From Rotaria socialis (Eukaryota; Rotifera; Eurotatoria; Philodinida; Philodinidae): a stretch of 64,000 bases of DNA. The DNA is taken from NCBI GenBank assembly GCA_905331475.1, contig CAJNYU010003630.1, positions 17,625 to 81,624 of the forward strand, written 5' to 3'. The notes below the pieces were generated by a model, which was not told where the DNA came from, did no database searches, and worked only from the letters and a program-made list of their open reading frames with translations. A program made the translations under genes and the position numbers. Each line of letters begins with the position of its first letter. The stretch's first letter is position 1. Shown here piece after piece: positions 49,208-60,434 of the stretch.

Positions 49208-51217
49208 ATGACGATAGGCGTGTTTGGGCTCTTTGTTTTGGCGTGTTTTACACAAACTACTTATGCTAATCGAACTGTTACTGTAACCACAACATATGGA
49301 GATGTACTTGGATTTGAAACGGATACAGCTCGTATCTTCTATGGTATTCCATTTGCTGAACCGCCTGTTAATGATCTAAGGTATACTTGATAGTTTGTAC
49401 GAGATCGATTATTCAAAATTTGAGCAGATATCTTTGGCTTAGTTAGATAAAAATATTTCCCTCGATAACTTGACGAATTTGATTAAATCACGAGAAAGAA
49501 AATTTTCGTAAAATTTCTTTTTGTCATTTATACTCTATTTGTTTCAAATTCATTCATATGTAATGTAGATGGGAAGCTCCAGTAGCTACAGGTAGATGGG
49601 CTCCAAGTGTATTAAATGCTACAAAACCACCACCTGGTTGTCCACAGCCTGAATGCCGAGTTCCGCCTATTTTATGTCCGGCTGTGGTATGTTTGATTTT
49701 GAGCATGTAAATATTTTGTTTGTTTATTTGAACTGTTATGTATTTAGATTTCTGAAGATTGCCTTTATCTAAATATATTTACGCCAATACCTACACAGAC
49801 ATCTGCACCAACGCCATTGCCTGTTATGATCTTTATTACTGGTGGTAATTTTCAATTTCTTGATGCTTCAGCGCCAATCTATGAATCGGAGCGTTTCGTT
49901 AATACAACTAATGTCATTGTTGTATTCATTCAATATCGATTAGGTAAGCCAACGGAAAAGTAAAACCTTACTATTATTATTATTATTATTATTTGATTCG
50001 AAAAATAGGTATTCTCGGTTTTCTGGCAACGGGTCCAGGTCCTAATGATATAAAAGGAAACTTTGGTATTCTTGATCAACGTCTAGCTATTGGATGGGTT
50101 AAAGACAATATTAATGCATTTGGCGGAGATCCAAATGAGGTTAGAATATTTTTGATTTATAAGAAAAATTTTCCTATATTTATCTTTATAGATCACATTA
50201 TTTGGTCAAAGTGCTGGTGGTCAATCAATTGCTTTACATTATGTTTCAAGTGATATGCAATCATTTTTTCAACGAGCCATTATTCAAAGTGCACCTTTAA
50301 CAATTCCATTTCGGTAATCTATTGAAATAAAAATTTCACATTGATGTTCATAAATCTTTGCTTTTGTTTTGCATAGAACATATGCAGAATATATAACACC
50401 GAGTGTTCTTGTTGCTGAACAGCTTCATTGTGCAGTAGGTGATATATCATGTTTTCGTCGGGCTTCCTATCAAGATATTGTTGTTGCTCAAAGTGTCATT
50501 AACAATATGATAACCTCACTTGACATTTTACTTTTCTTTGAACCATGGGTACCAGTTATTGATCATAGTATTGTACATGGTCAACCTCTTGATCTTGTTT
50601 ATAATACATCATTTTCACTTAAACAACTTATTATTGGCACATTAACTGAAGAAGCTATATTTTTCGTTTATGAAGGATGGGCAAAACCGTTAACGCCAGA
50701 ACTCTATGCTGAAATTGTTGTGGGTACATTTCGCGAAAAAGCTCTTAAAGTTCTCGAGCGTTTTCCACCCGACAGTGTTTCTGATGTCCGCCCACTGCTA
50801 TCAAGTATAGCTACACAGTGGGTATGGGCTTGTTCAAATCGCGTGTTCGCACGTAAAGCCGCTTCGTATTATTATGCTTTTGGTTATCCACTTGATTTTG
50901 ATGGTTGGGGAAATGAAACATTCTGTAACGGACATTCTTGTCATGGTGCTGAATTACCATTTTTATTTGAATCGGCCTGGGTAAATTTTACTGATGCTGG
51001 ACGACGTGTTTCTCAAAGTATGGCTACGTATTGGACAAATTTTGCTACAAGCCAAGATCCAAATGAACCAGCGCGTGTATCAACGCCGTGGCCAAGAGTT
51101 ACCACTGGAAATGAACAATACATGTATTTTCAAGATCCATTACAAGCTCGACAAAGTTATTTGAAGGATGATTGTGATTTTTGGGATAAAATTGGTTATA
51201 AGCCAGCACTTTTTTGA
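49208..51217 (+). CDS. Secreted type B carboxylesterase
   Basis: Six exons: 49208-49380, 49569-49686, 49748-49943, 50009-50139, 50192-50313, 50377-51217. They give 526 residues. A signal peptide (GVFGLFVLACFTQTTYA) is followed by the alpha/beta-hydrolase core. The oxyanion part VMIFITGGNFQF leads to the nucleophile elbow FGQSAGG (Ser at about 213), then TLTEEA (acid at about 338) and CHGAELPF (His at about 436), a complete triad. EDCLYLN and GNFGILDQ are family signatures. It hydrolyses esters outside the cell or in the secretory pathway. It could be a detoxifying esterase or a cholinesterase relative, but the aromatic-gorge pattern of true acetylcholinesterase is not evident. Intron 3 has a run of about nine TTA triplets near 49970-49993. 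AATAAA overlaps the stop region at 51227. Confidence 0.92.
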
Positions 51218-51757
51218 AATTTTACCAATAAATAAATGCAAAGAATCATAGAAAATGTTTTTTTTTCTTTACACCTTTGTTGTCGAATTCCATCTTAGAA
51301 TTATTGAATATACATTCAATATGTAAAATGTTATTCGAGCGATTGCTGTATCGTTATTAATATTAAGATTCAAATAAGTATAAGTCTATATCGTTGATCT
51401 ATTTCTTCGTTGTAACATCTTAGTATTTGTTGATGAGCACCAGTTTTCTCATAGATATCAAGCAAATAATCCTACATAACTTATTCATGCTTCGAATATC
51501 ATAGATACTACTTTCTAAAAATACTTCTTTATATTAGCTCAATATCATCATAAACAAACACAATCATTTGTTCAATAAACAATTTCCTTGGATATGCGAT
51601 GGAACTTGAAAAGACATATTATTTACTGTCAGTCTTACTATGTTAATAGTGCATTACGATAATTTCTGCAAGTAACTTTTCAATAAAAAAAAAAGGAAAT
51701 GTATATTCGGCGCGGATATATATATATTCTGTTTATTGTTCTCTTCTAAGTTTAAAT
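51218..51757. other. Intergenic with TATA-like run
   Basis: No gene is seen. GATATATATATATT at about 51716-51730 lies roughly 30-40 bases before the next ATG and could act as a TATA element or be simple repeat. Confidence 0.45.
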
Positions 51758-53768
51758 ATGATTTCTAAACATACGTTTCTTCATCTTATCTTTATTTTCT
51801 CTTTTCATACAGCTTATACGATCAAACTCAAATTTCTATTTGGAACAGGCAATAATTTGTTAAGATGTTCCAAACATGAATACCTGGCTTTTTACGATTG
51901 GATTCAATTTTCTGCATGGAACATATCATGCATAAATCAGAGTCACTTATTTGAAAGAGATCCACCGGATTTAATCGAAGAATTTAGTTTTTACGTCAAG
52001 TGCGATGAGTCAAAAAAGATATGGCACCCTTATATTAAGTCGAAATATTCGATGAAGAAAAACAACAAAACGAAAAGTGTATGTCCCACATCCGTGAAAC
52101 ATTTACTCGTTGATCCATTGTCTCATCTCACTGGCTCTGTCAATAGTACTTCTAGTCAGTATTTATTCCATGCCAAATGTGACAATGATAGCATACGTAT
52201 TAAACTCGGTGAACAAAGTTTTTCATCTGAAGCTGATGAAATGCATACCTTATATATGAAATTTGACGCCCAACCAATCATATGTCGTATGGTTGTTAAT
52301 CAATCTAGTTTTATTCAAAAACATAAATGCATTGTAAAAGCCGAATACACAATTGAATCGGTGTGTTTTTATTATCCTCAGTCAGAAATTTTATTGAAAC
52401 AAATAGATTGGAATCACATAAGAAGTTTTTTTCTCAATTCATCGCATCTTCCAATGGACTGGCAACTGAAAAACGGATATTACTATAACAGTCAATTAGA
52501 AAAGATCAGTACCAATGTATATGTACGTATGAGATTTGTGTTCATATTCAATGAGGGGTGTCCAAGGACTGAGGATTAGGAATTCCTCATCAGTTCTCGT
52601 AAAGTTCTTTGCATGCTAAAGGTAAAAATATGGAATATTCACGATAGTTTTTGCTCTTACATTCATTTTCACTCGCAAAATTGTGAGAATCAATGATTTC
52701 ATGCAAAAACTATTTTTAAAACAGCAATATCACGACTATCGTGAATGGACGAACTGTGAGAGAACCGATAGTTGATTCCCATTTCCTCTAGGAATTATCA
52801 CAGCAACACTGGCAATTCCTCGGCACATTAGGAATTCCTGTTTCTCAGTCCTTGGACACTGCTGATCAATTCATATCCAATAGACTAGTGCAATCCTGTC
52901 TTCGGAATCACCATCGTCTGCGCCAACTAGCGTCTATGATATGACTTCATCCAGTACGATAGAAACAACGCTATTATCATCTATTCTCATTACTACTGCA
53001 GAAATCGGCACGACTATGCATGCAACCTACGTCAACACTAATGAAACAACTATGACTAGTACAAAACAAACAACTAATTCCATCGAAATTGATGATCTTA
53101 CAACATTGATCACGATTAGTACTGCACGGCCAATCGCCTCTTTTACGGAGTTCGACACTACAGTACTATTAACCGGCAATAATACTTCATCACGAATAAC
53201 GTCTACTATTCGTGATATTCTAATGTCATCAGATATTGTTAGTACACCTATGTATAGTAGTGAGGTTCTGGTTTCAACTACAACAGATATTTCTAATATC
53301 ACCTTCGGTATAAAATCAACAACACATATGATGACCAATACTACTTCTAAAAAGCCGGCAATCAATATTAAAACATCAAAGAAGATTTCGAAAACGTCTA
53401 CTACATCAATTGTACCTTTAGGGAAACTTCCTTCAAATAAAAAATCATCACCTCACATTCAATATGTCATAATTATACTTTCTATAATTGGAGTTATGGC
53501 ATTAATAGCGTGTCTTGGCTTTTTTTATCTACACCATCAAACTAACGGAACAGAAAGTTTCCTAGACCGAAATGACAGTGATGAATCGTTATCTTCAGTT
53601 TCGACAAAATCTGATCAGAATCCATCCAGTGCATATGATGAAGAAAAACCACTAACGGATATCATCTCACAAGTACCATTACCTTTGAAACAGGAAGGAC
53701 AATCAAAAATATTCAATAAAAAGAGCCCTGGACGGATATTTAGTCAAATAGATCCAGATGGTCTTTAA
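51758..53768 (+). CDS. Mucin-like single-pass membrane protein
   Basis: Exons 51758-52516 and 52884-53768, joined in phase 0, give 547 residues. A signal peptide (HLIFIFSFHTAYT) is followed by a cysteine-containing, N-glycosylatable ectodomain of about 230 residues. Then comes a threonine/serine-rich stalk (about 255-440, many STT and TTS, mucin-like), one membrane helix (YVIIILSIIGVMALIACLGF, about 447-470) and a roughly 75-residue cytoplasmic tail with acidic and proline-rich parts. I do not recognise the ectodomain. It may be a surface adhesion or sensing protein. The intron is almost entirely a foldback element. Without splicing the first frame would stop at 52579, so two separate short genes is the alternative, but the second would then lack a signal peptide. 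Confidence 0.75.
52558..52859. mobile_element. MITE-like element filling an intron
   Basis: About 302 bases. GTGTCCAAGGACTGAG at the left is matched in complement by CTCAGTCCTTGGACAC at the right, 16 of 16. Both ends continue with AGGAATTCCT palindromes. A second inner pair, ATTCACGATAGT and ACTATCGTGAAT (12 of 12), nests inside. No open frame and no clear target duplication are seen. It lies about 40 bases after the donor and 25 before the acceptor of the mucin-like gene's intron. Confidence 0.8.
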
Positions 53769-54120
53769 AATATGACTCATAATATAGAAATTTATTTTTG
53801 TTCCTTATTTGTAATAAATACATTTGTTGTCTTGGACATCTAGAGTCCGAAATTTACATACATATTTTTTTCCATTATAAATAATACAATTATTTTGCAT
53901 TGAATAGAAGTTTTTATTTTTCAGACCTAAACGTTTTTACAAATCTCTTTAAATTAAATAAAACCACTTGGATTTTGAAAACATGGCTGATCTATTTTTC
54001 TTGTATACAAACTATAGCTAAAGTAAATGAAAAATATATTACACATATAACAAAATGTTCAAATATCGATATCAATTATTTCTTTGTACGAGATGAATTA
54101 GCCATTGCGTCCTTGGATAC
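53769..54120. other. Convergent 3' spacer
   Basis: AT-rich spacer between the mucin-like gene (plus) and the SIM protein gene (minus), with AATAAA at about 53814. The frame at 53900-54157 overlaps the end of the minus gene and is unsupported. Confidence 0.5.
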
Positions 54121-56333
54121 CTATGAGAAGACACAACTTGAAAATGAGAAAAACTGATGAATTAATTTGCTTACATGACGTAAAGTAGTTAGTGATGATT
54201 GATGATATGTCGATGATGATGATCGTGAGATATTAATACGTGATCCATCGGGATTCATACGAATTGATCGTCGCGCTGATTTTGATGGCTGTTGAGTATC
54301 AGTAGATAGAATTGATTCGTGAAAATCAGTTTGACCATTGGTTAATTGTGACGATTGGGAAAGATCTGCTGATTTGTTAACATCGTTTTTATGCGAATAA
54401 TCTTCGATGATAATTGCAGGAGGAGGAGGAGGAGGAGGGGGAAGCACTAAATAATAAATATTAGTTTTTGTCAGAAGGATATTATTTTATACCTTCATTA
54501 GATATTGTTTTTGTTGTTGTATGAATATTTTCATGTTCAGTTGATTCATCTTGAGCAAATAAGCAACTCATAATAGTATCACTTAAACCTTCAGTTGCAA
54601 TTTCAGTTCGTTGTGATAATCCCTGACAAGATTGAGAAGATTTTTCTAATACTTGATGTGTCGATTGAATGACCAATGATTCATCTTCAATAATAGTTTC
54701 TAATGATGGTACCGGCCGATTACTGATACATAAATGATACGAAGAAAATATGAAACAAAATAAAAATAACAATTTGAATTACTTTGTAATAATAATGGAT
54801 GTTGAAGTCGAAGACGATTGACAGATAATTGATGATTGTCCGTCGCTTGCTGTGGTGGTGTCAGATGTATTTTTATCATGAATAGGTTTACCGTGATGAA
54901 ATCGACCTTTTTTTAGTTTTATTTTAGGTAGATGAGAAGCCATTACATCCGTTGGTGTACGTCGAGCTGTTACCGGTGTAAATTCATTTTGCTCTTGCGG
55001 CGATGGTTCAATATGATTAAGAGACTTTTCAATAGGAGAACATGCATCATCGTTAGTTGGTATCCATGGATCATTTTGTTGATTCTTTTGAGTATTTGGT
55101 TGTGAATCAAAAATAGTAATCGGCTGATCAGATGATTGTTGTAATTGGCAAGTATCGAGAAGACTTGGACTTTCAAAACTACTGATTGTTGTTGATGTTG
55201 ATGTTGATGTAGAAGTAATAACGGTATATGTTGTATCTTGTGAAAATTTTCCGGAATTCTGAAGTAGTGATTCGACGATAATAGGCGAAGGATTCAATTG
55301 TTCAGGTTCCACACTTGTAGATCTATGAATAATATTGCAAAATTCGACTTTGGGATACAAACGATAGTTTTACAGAGAAATTGAAAGCGCCTAGTCTTTT
55401 TAGTTTTCATTCAGAGACTTTGATTAGCACAATTTTTAGTAAGAACTTGAAAAATATCTCCTGTCTATGTTCATAACAAGTGAGCTTTATCCAACTATAT
55501 AAGAAAAAGCGAGGGAAAATGGAAACTTCAATCGAATTGTAGACATCTTACTTGGTCGACGATTTTAGTTTATTCACTTGTGACAGATCAGCATCAGATG
55601 ATTCTGATGTTGTTGAGCTTTTTGATAATTTTCGTTTCTAAAATCACATTTCTACTGCACATTAATAATCAACAGTATTTAACTTACTGATCGAGTGGAT
55701 TGGACAGTGCTGTTCTGTGATGGTGATGCTTTGATGTGATAGAATTCTTGTGGATTAACATAGCGTTGAATTAGATCATCAGTTATGGGTACGATCATAA
55801 CTTGTTTTGGTGGCCATTGATTATCTTTCATTGGTTGTCTTGAATCGTTTCCATGAGAATGTTTCTTATGAATAAGTAAAGATAAATGTTTTGTACAGCA
55901 ATTATACGGTGTCAATGTTGTAAGAATAGAACAAACCAAACATGTCACACATTTCGATGTTGGTTTATAATCATTATCAGATATTAAATTTTCATTATTC
56001 ATACGAGATGATTTTTTCTTTTTTTTATCATTTTTCGATGAAGTTTTCTCATCATCTGAATCAGACAGAACAATATATGTTTTATTGTTCATCACAGGCT
56101 TTTTTGCTTGCACATATGGCTCAAGATCGTGATCATCATCGTCCTGCCACAAATTGTGTTGACCACTACGTAATCTTTCTAATCGTCGATTGACATGTAA
56201 CTTTGTTTTTGTTGTTGTAGCTGCTGGTGATGATGTTTCTAATTTTCGTTTTTCTTGAAAAGTCATTAATTCTATAGTACACAAATTCTATTTATAAAAA
56301 ATACATACTTGCGGATTTCTTGCCAGTGCTCAT
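54121..56333 (-). CDS. Unrecognised nuclear protein with SUMO-interaction motif
   Basis: Six in-phase exons: 56333-56309, 56271-55688, 55637-55552, 55322-54783, 54722-54493, 54446-54121. They give 596 residues. I do not recognise a family. Visible features: basic N-terminus, IVLSDSDDE at 75-83 (a textbook hydrophobic-then-acidic SUMO-interaction motif) followed by a lysine run. A cysteine/histidine cluster (CVTCLVCS ... CCTKH ... HKKH, about 110-145) may bind zinc. Long Ser/Thr/Gln-rich disordered stretches and eight consecutive prolines open the last exon. The 3' end is uncertain. Either the last exon reads to 54121, or a 38-base intron (54175 to 54138) leads to a stop near 54104. It is probably a disordered nuclear scaffold or regulator. 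Confidence 0.6.
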
Positions 56334-56758
56334 TCTGCTAACATTAATCGAAAAGGTTGAAGACAAGACAAGACAAAAAAAGAATGAATGTATCTGATTG
56401 AATGGATTAAATTTGATTGTACTATTATTAGCAAAAGATATTGTCATTATAGTCGAGAGAGGTCGCCAATGTCCTCGATGGTCCTGGTAGATGATATGCT
56501 CACAATTCCTGTTAACAGGCGCCTAGTTCGGCTTTTTTTTTCTTTCGGTTGTTAAATGATTCATAGAATCTCGAAGCGAAATAATAAAAATGTTATGATT
56601 CGCAAAAAATTATTCTTCAAAGAATTGGATTTTATTTTATTTAAAAAAAGAGATAGGGAAGAACCAAAAAATATATAATTTTGAAAAGTAATGCTTATCA
56701 TTTGATCGTTTTATTAATAATAATAATGTATACAGTAAAGTAACATGATCATTGTCAT
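56334..56758. other. Intergenic between two minus-strand genes
   Basis: A 425-base AT-rich spacer containing the presumed promoter of the SIM protein gene and the 3' end of DNALI1. No structure stands out. Confidence 0.5.
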
Positions 56759-57806
56759 TTATTTTTTGGGAGCGATTAATCCTTCTAATTGTGCCTAAAA
56801 ATAAATAAATTGTTTGATATGTTTCTATCTAGTTAAATTAATTATCAGACTTTGAGTTGTTGATTGGTTTTTTTCAAAAAATTTATTTCTTCCATATGTT
56901 TTTTTTCTTCAACTTGACGTTGTTCATTCAATTTCTTTTCAGCTGCTTCTGCATTAGATTTTGTTTCTTTAAGTTGTCGTTCAAGATCACGTTTATCTTC
57001 TTCAAGTTGTACTAACTAAAAGCGGAACATAAGTGCGAATAAAATCCTAATGACGGTTCCTATTGCGGTACGAACTTTTCGTTCTAATTCAGATTTTCCT
57101 TGTTCAGCCATCAATGCTTTACGCATACCGAATGCAACACTACTTTCATAGAGTGTTTGATAGGCACGTAAAGTCATTTGTAATTCATCACGTACACGTA
57201 GAAGAAGTAAACCACGTTCAGCACAATTAATTGCGACTTGACGAATGAGTTCATCTATTTGTTGTTTTAGAAAAAGAAAAGTTTTCAGTGAAATTTTAAA
57301 AGAAAACAATTCGAACTGAAATTTTACCGAAACATTGTGAAAATAGTTCACGTCGTACTGGACAAATGCCGGTCTCGCGAGCTTGCCGTTGTTGTAAACG
57401 CATATCTAATTGTTCTTGTAAGTTAATGACATCAAGACGTGTTGCCGGTGTAGATGATATCCGTTGACAATAGAGTAAATCAGGATTATTTGGATCTTTT
57501 GTAATCCTATACGAGAATTTCGTTCAAGAAAAACTTATAAAGACAAATAGAAAATATTTACTTCGGTGGAAGAATTTTATCGAGAATTTCTTCTAATGAT
57601 AAATCTTTCATTGATTGTGGCTTTCGAGTTAAACGTGGCGAATTTGTAGCACCACCACCACCACCAGTAGTATCCATCATTTGTTGATCTAATGCTGTTT
57701 GTTGTTTACCAGCACCGAGTACTTTACGATCTCTTTCATTCTGTGCCGTTATCAGTGTCGGATTATCAAAACGAACAAGTGAACCAGATGGTGGAATGAT
57801 TGACAT
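56759..57806 (-). CDS. DNALI1: Axonemal dynein light intermediate polypeptide (p28)
   Basis: Five exons: 57806-57562, 57506-57328, 57254-57076, 57015-56851, 56794-56759. They give 267 residues, the family length. This is the p28 light chain of single-headed inner-arm dyneins of cilia. The conserved block covers LQEQLDMRLQQRQARETGIC, PVRRELFSQCF, DELIRQVAINCAERGLLLLR and TLYESSVAFGMRKALMAEQG. It is followed by a coiled coil (about 180-256) and the family ending AQLEGLIAPKK. The N-terminal 80 residues are more divergent, with five glycines in a row. The donor of the last intron reads GTCTGA, a weak site, but the family-typical C-terminus supports it. Its presence indicates motile cilia. Divergent from FBXO8. 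Confidence 0.95.
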
Positions 57807-58604
57807 TGTTTGATTTTTTTAAATTTATCGACGATATATCAGTATAATCTAAAAATACGTCGGCAATTTTCTTTTTGAAATTTTGAATAACGGATTCGAC
57901 AGAATACGTCCTTATTCAAGAATTATTGTATGCCAAGAAACATTTAAGCTAATTAAATGTTTATCATAGCAATCTTCCTCAATTATAAGTGAAACCCGTA
58001 ATTTTTGACACCTCACTTAATTGAAATCAAAATTATTGATTTTAAATACTTATTAATTATGTGAATATTGTTCGTTAAAATATTAGAAAAAATATTTTTA
58101 AACGAAAAAAAAGCTTAACTTTGATAATGCTAATTTGTGAATAAAATAATTTTGTAGATCGTTTGTGTCGGTGTTATGTTGCTAAAGTTTGACGCCATGC
58201 GTATCTATCTTACAAAATGGTTGCTAAGTATCCATATTATTGATTTAAAAAATCATGGGATTCTGATTTAGATAAGTTGTAATGAAAAAAAGGAAATATT
58301 GTTATGAATTTAGAATTATATTTAATTGTCTATTTGAAAAATAATTATTTGATAAGTAATTGACCAATCATTGAACAGGAAAGAATAGAATAGAAAATTT
58401 CAAAATTTGTTCAAGTCTTCATTTAGTTTTGTTTTTTTCTCTCTTTTACCTTCGCACAGCGATAAAAAAAAGCCTAGAATCTCATTCTATAAATTATATT
58501 ACTCATCTGTCCACGTTGACGACTTGCATCCACGTCACCATAGCAGGCCGGTCGGCTCGGCTATATATTCATTCGAATTCAAATAGATCCTCTCTTCATT
58601 AACA
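57807..58604. other. Divergent promoter region of DNALI1 and FBXO8
   Basis: About 800 bases between two start codons facing away from each other. It is AT-rich except for a GC-richer island near 58505-58565 (GGCCGGTCGGCTCGGC) and a CTATATATTC run about 40 bases before the FBXO8 ATG. No gene is seen. Confidence 0.5.
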
Positions 58605-59813
58605 ATGGGTCAACTACTTGACAGAAATTATGTCGAGTCGATAAGTTCTGGAAATAAACAACGTATAGTTTTCTAGTTTTTATTTAATTTTAACTTCTAC
58701 TTTTTACTTCAATTATTGTAGTCACAAAAATATCCGATATATCCGAATTGCCACCTGAACTTGCTTTAGCAATTCTTAAAAATTTAAATGCTACTGATTT
58801 ATGTCTTGCTGCATGTGTTTGGCATACATTAGCAAGTGATGAAATTCTTTGGCTTGGGTAAGTAACACCGAAGAAATAAAGCAAATTTGAAATAATTTTA
58901 TATTTTAATTCTCAAGATTATGTAAATCAATGTGGGGATATGCATCTGTTTATAAGCGAGCTAATCATGAAAGGATTTCATTTCGTAAAATTTATTTACA
59001 ACTTGATGAAGGAACATTAAGATTTAATGCTGGAGAGGTGAACAATTTTTTCTAGTTTTTTTATTTTTATCTATATTTTGTGCTCATTTAGGGTTTGATG
59101 TATATGATTGAAAATAGATTGATCGATGATACATGTGAAGAAATCAGTAAATTCATACATCATACGCATAAATTACGTACATTAGAAAAGCGTAAATTAT
59201 TAAAAGAACGGTACGTAATAAATTAGATAATCAATATCAAACTCGAATACTATTGGAGGGTGTCAGCGATGACCGACAAGCTCATTTCTCGTTCTTCTGA
59301 TTCCTTAACAATAGATAATTTCATATTATCTCCGATATCTATCAGATTTGAATCCTTTTTTAGTCGTGATATACTTGAATATTTAATTGAACTTCAATCT
59401 TATGAAAATCAATTTTTACCAAATGCATTACGTCAATTTTTTGCCAAACTTGATGCACCTGAAGAACGTAATGAATACTTGTCGATATTAATTGAAAATT
59501 TTTCAAAACGTTTCCATGCATGCAATCAAAATCTTGGATTATCAATCGGTATGTTATTATCGTAAGAAAAAATATCTTCTGTTTAACGTTATATCGTTTA
59601 GAAACAATTTATGTTCTATGTTTTTCATTGATTCTACTTTCAATTGATCTGGCATCTCCACATGTAAAAAATAAAATGTCTAAACGTGAATTCATTCGGA
59701 ATACACGCCGTGCCATAATTAATGGAGCATTGAGCGACGAATTAGCTGGTCACTTCTATGATAATATCTATTTAATTGGACATGTAGCAAATTCGGCAAC
59801 TAGCGCACATTAA
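58605..59813 (+). CDS. FBXO8: F-box/Sec7 protein FBXO8
   Basis: Six exons: 58605-58662, 58722-58857, 58917-59037, 59092-59210, 59364-59548, 59602-59813. They give 276 residues. The F-box (about 28-70) reads LPPELALAILKNLNATDLCL, AACVWHTLASDEILWLG, then LCKSMWG. A Sec7 domain follows (about 140-270) with NQFLPNALRQFF, APEERNEYL, VLCFSLILLSIDLASPHVKN and KMSKREFIRNTRRAI, ending YDNIYLIGHVA. Human FBXO8 is an SCF adaptor that ubiquitinates ARF6 rather than acting as an exchange factor. The N-terminus is about 40 residues shorter than the vertebrate protein. MGQ at the start could be N-myristoylated, as G2 follows Met. Confidence 0.95.
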
Positions 59814-60434
59814 AATATCAAAATCCGGTTTAATGCTTTTGTAGAAACGCAAACTATTTTCTTCTTCTTGTTATAGAAAAAGAGATTTTTCTCTTATATT
59901 TTTTAGTTTTTTTTTCTATTGACATTTTTACTTGTACATTCAAGATGAATTCGTATTTTTTTTCTTGTCCACGAAGTAAAACAAGACATGTTCTGTAGTT
60001 GTACACAAACTAATTAAATAAACAACACGTTTTTCAGTACCGATTGAATTCAATGGAATTTTTTTTCTCAGCAGAAATCTTGACGCACATCTATCATCTA
60101 CATTTTTATTTTGTCATGAATTCAAATTTACTAAACATTTGATTGCAAAAATAACGTACGAAATATCTCAATTTAGTATTGGGCGAAAAGAATATTGTAC
60201 AATCATCCATTGTATAAATTCTCTTTCATATCAACTTAAGATATAGCTAATCATAATAATACTATCATAAAGTGGTGTCATCTCCAACAGACTAGTTTGA
60301 TTCATTTCCAAGTATTTCTTTCTTTTTTTCCGGTGCTATATGCGCATGTTGACCAATACGCTTTGTTTCGTTCATTGTTTTCGATATACAGACAAAATTC
60401 AAAACGATTAATTTCTATTCGTTTTAATTGAAAC
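59814..60434. other. Intergenic
   Basis: AT-rich spacer with AATAAA near 60016 that may end the FBXO8 transcript. No gene or repeat is supported. Confidence 0.5.

Noticed and set aside
52517..52579. Reading the mucin-like gene's first exon through to the stop at 52579 as a complete protein
   Set aside because: The last codons lie inside a foldback element, while a good donor at 52517 and acceptor at 52883 join in phase to a Thr/Ser stalk and membrane helix that otherwise lack a signal peptide.
53027..53365. Minus-strand frame of 112 codons opposite the mucin-like stalk
   Set aside because: It mirrors the repetitive ACT/ACA threonine codons of the plus-strand gene and resembles no family.
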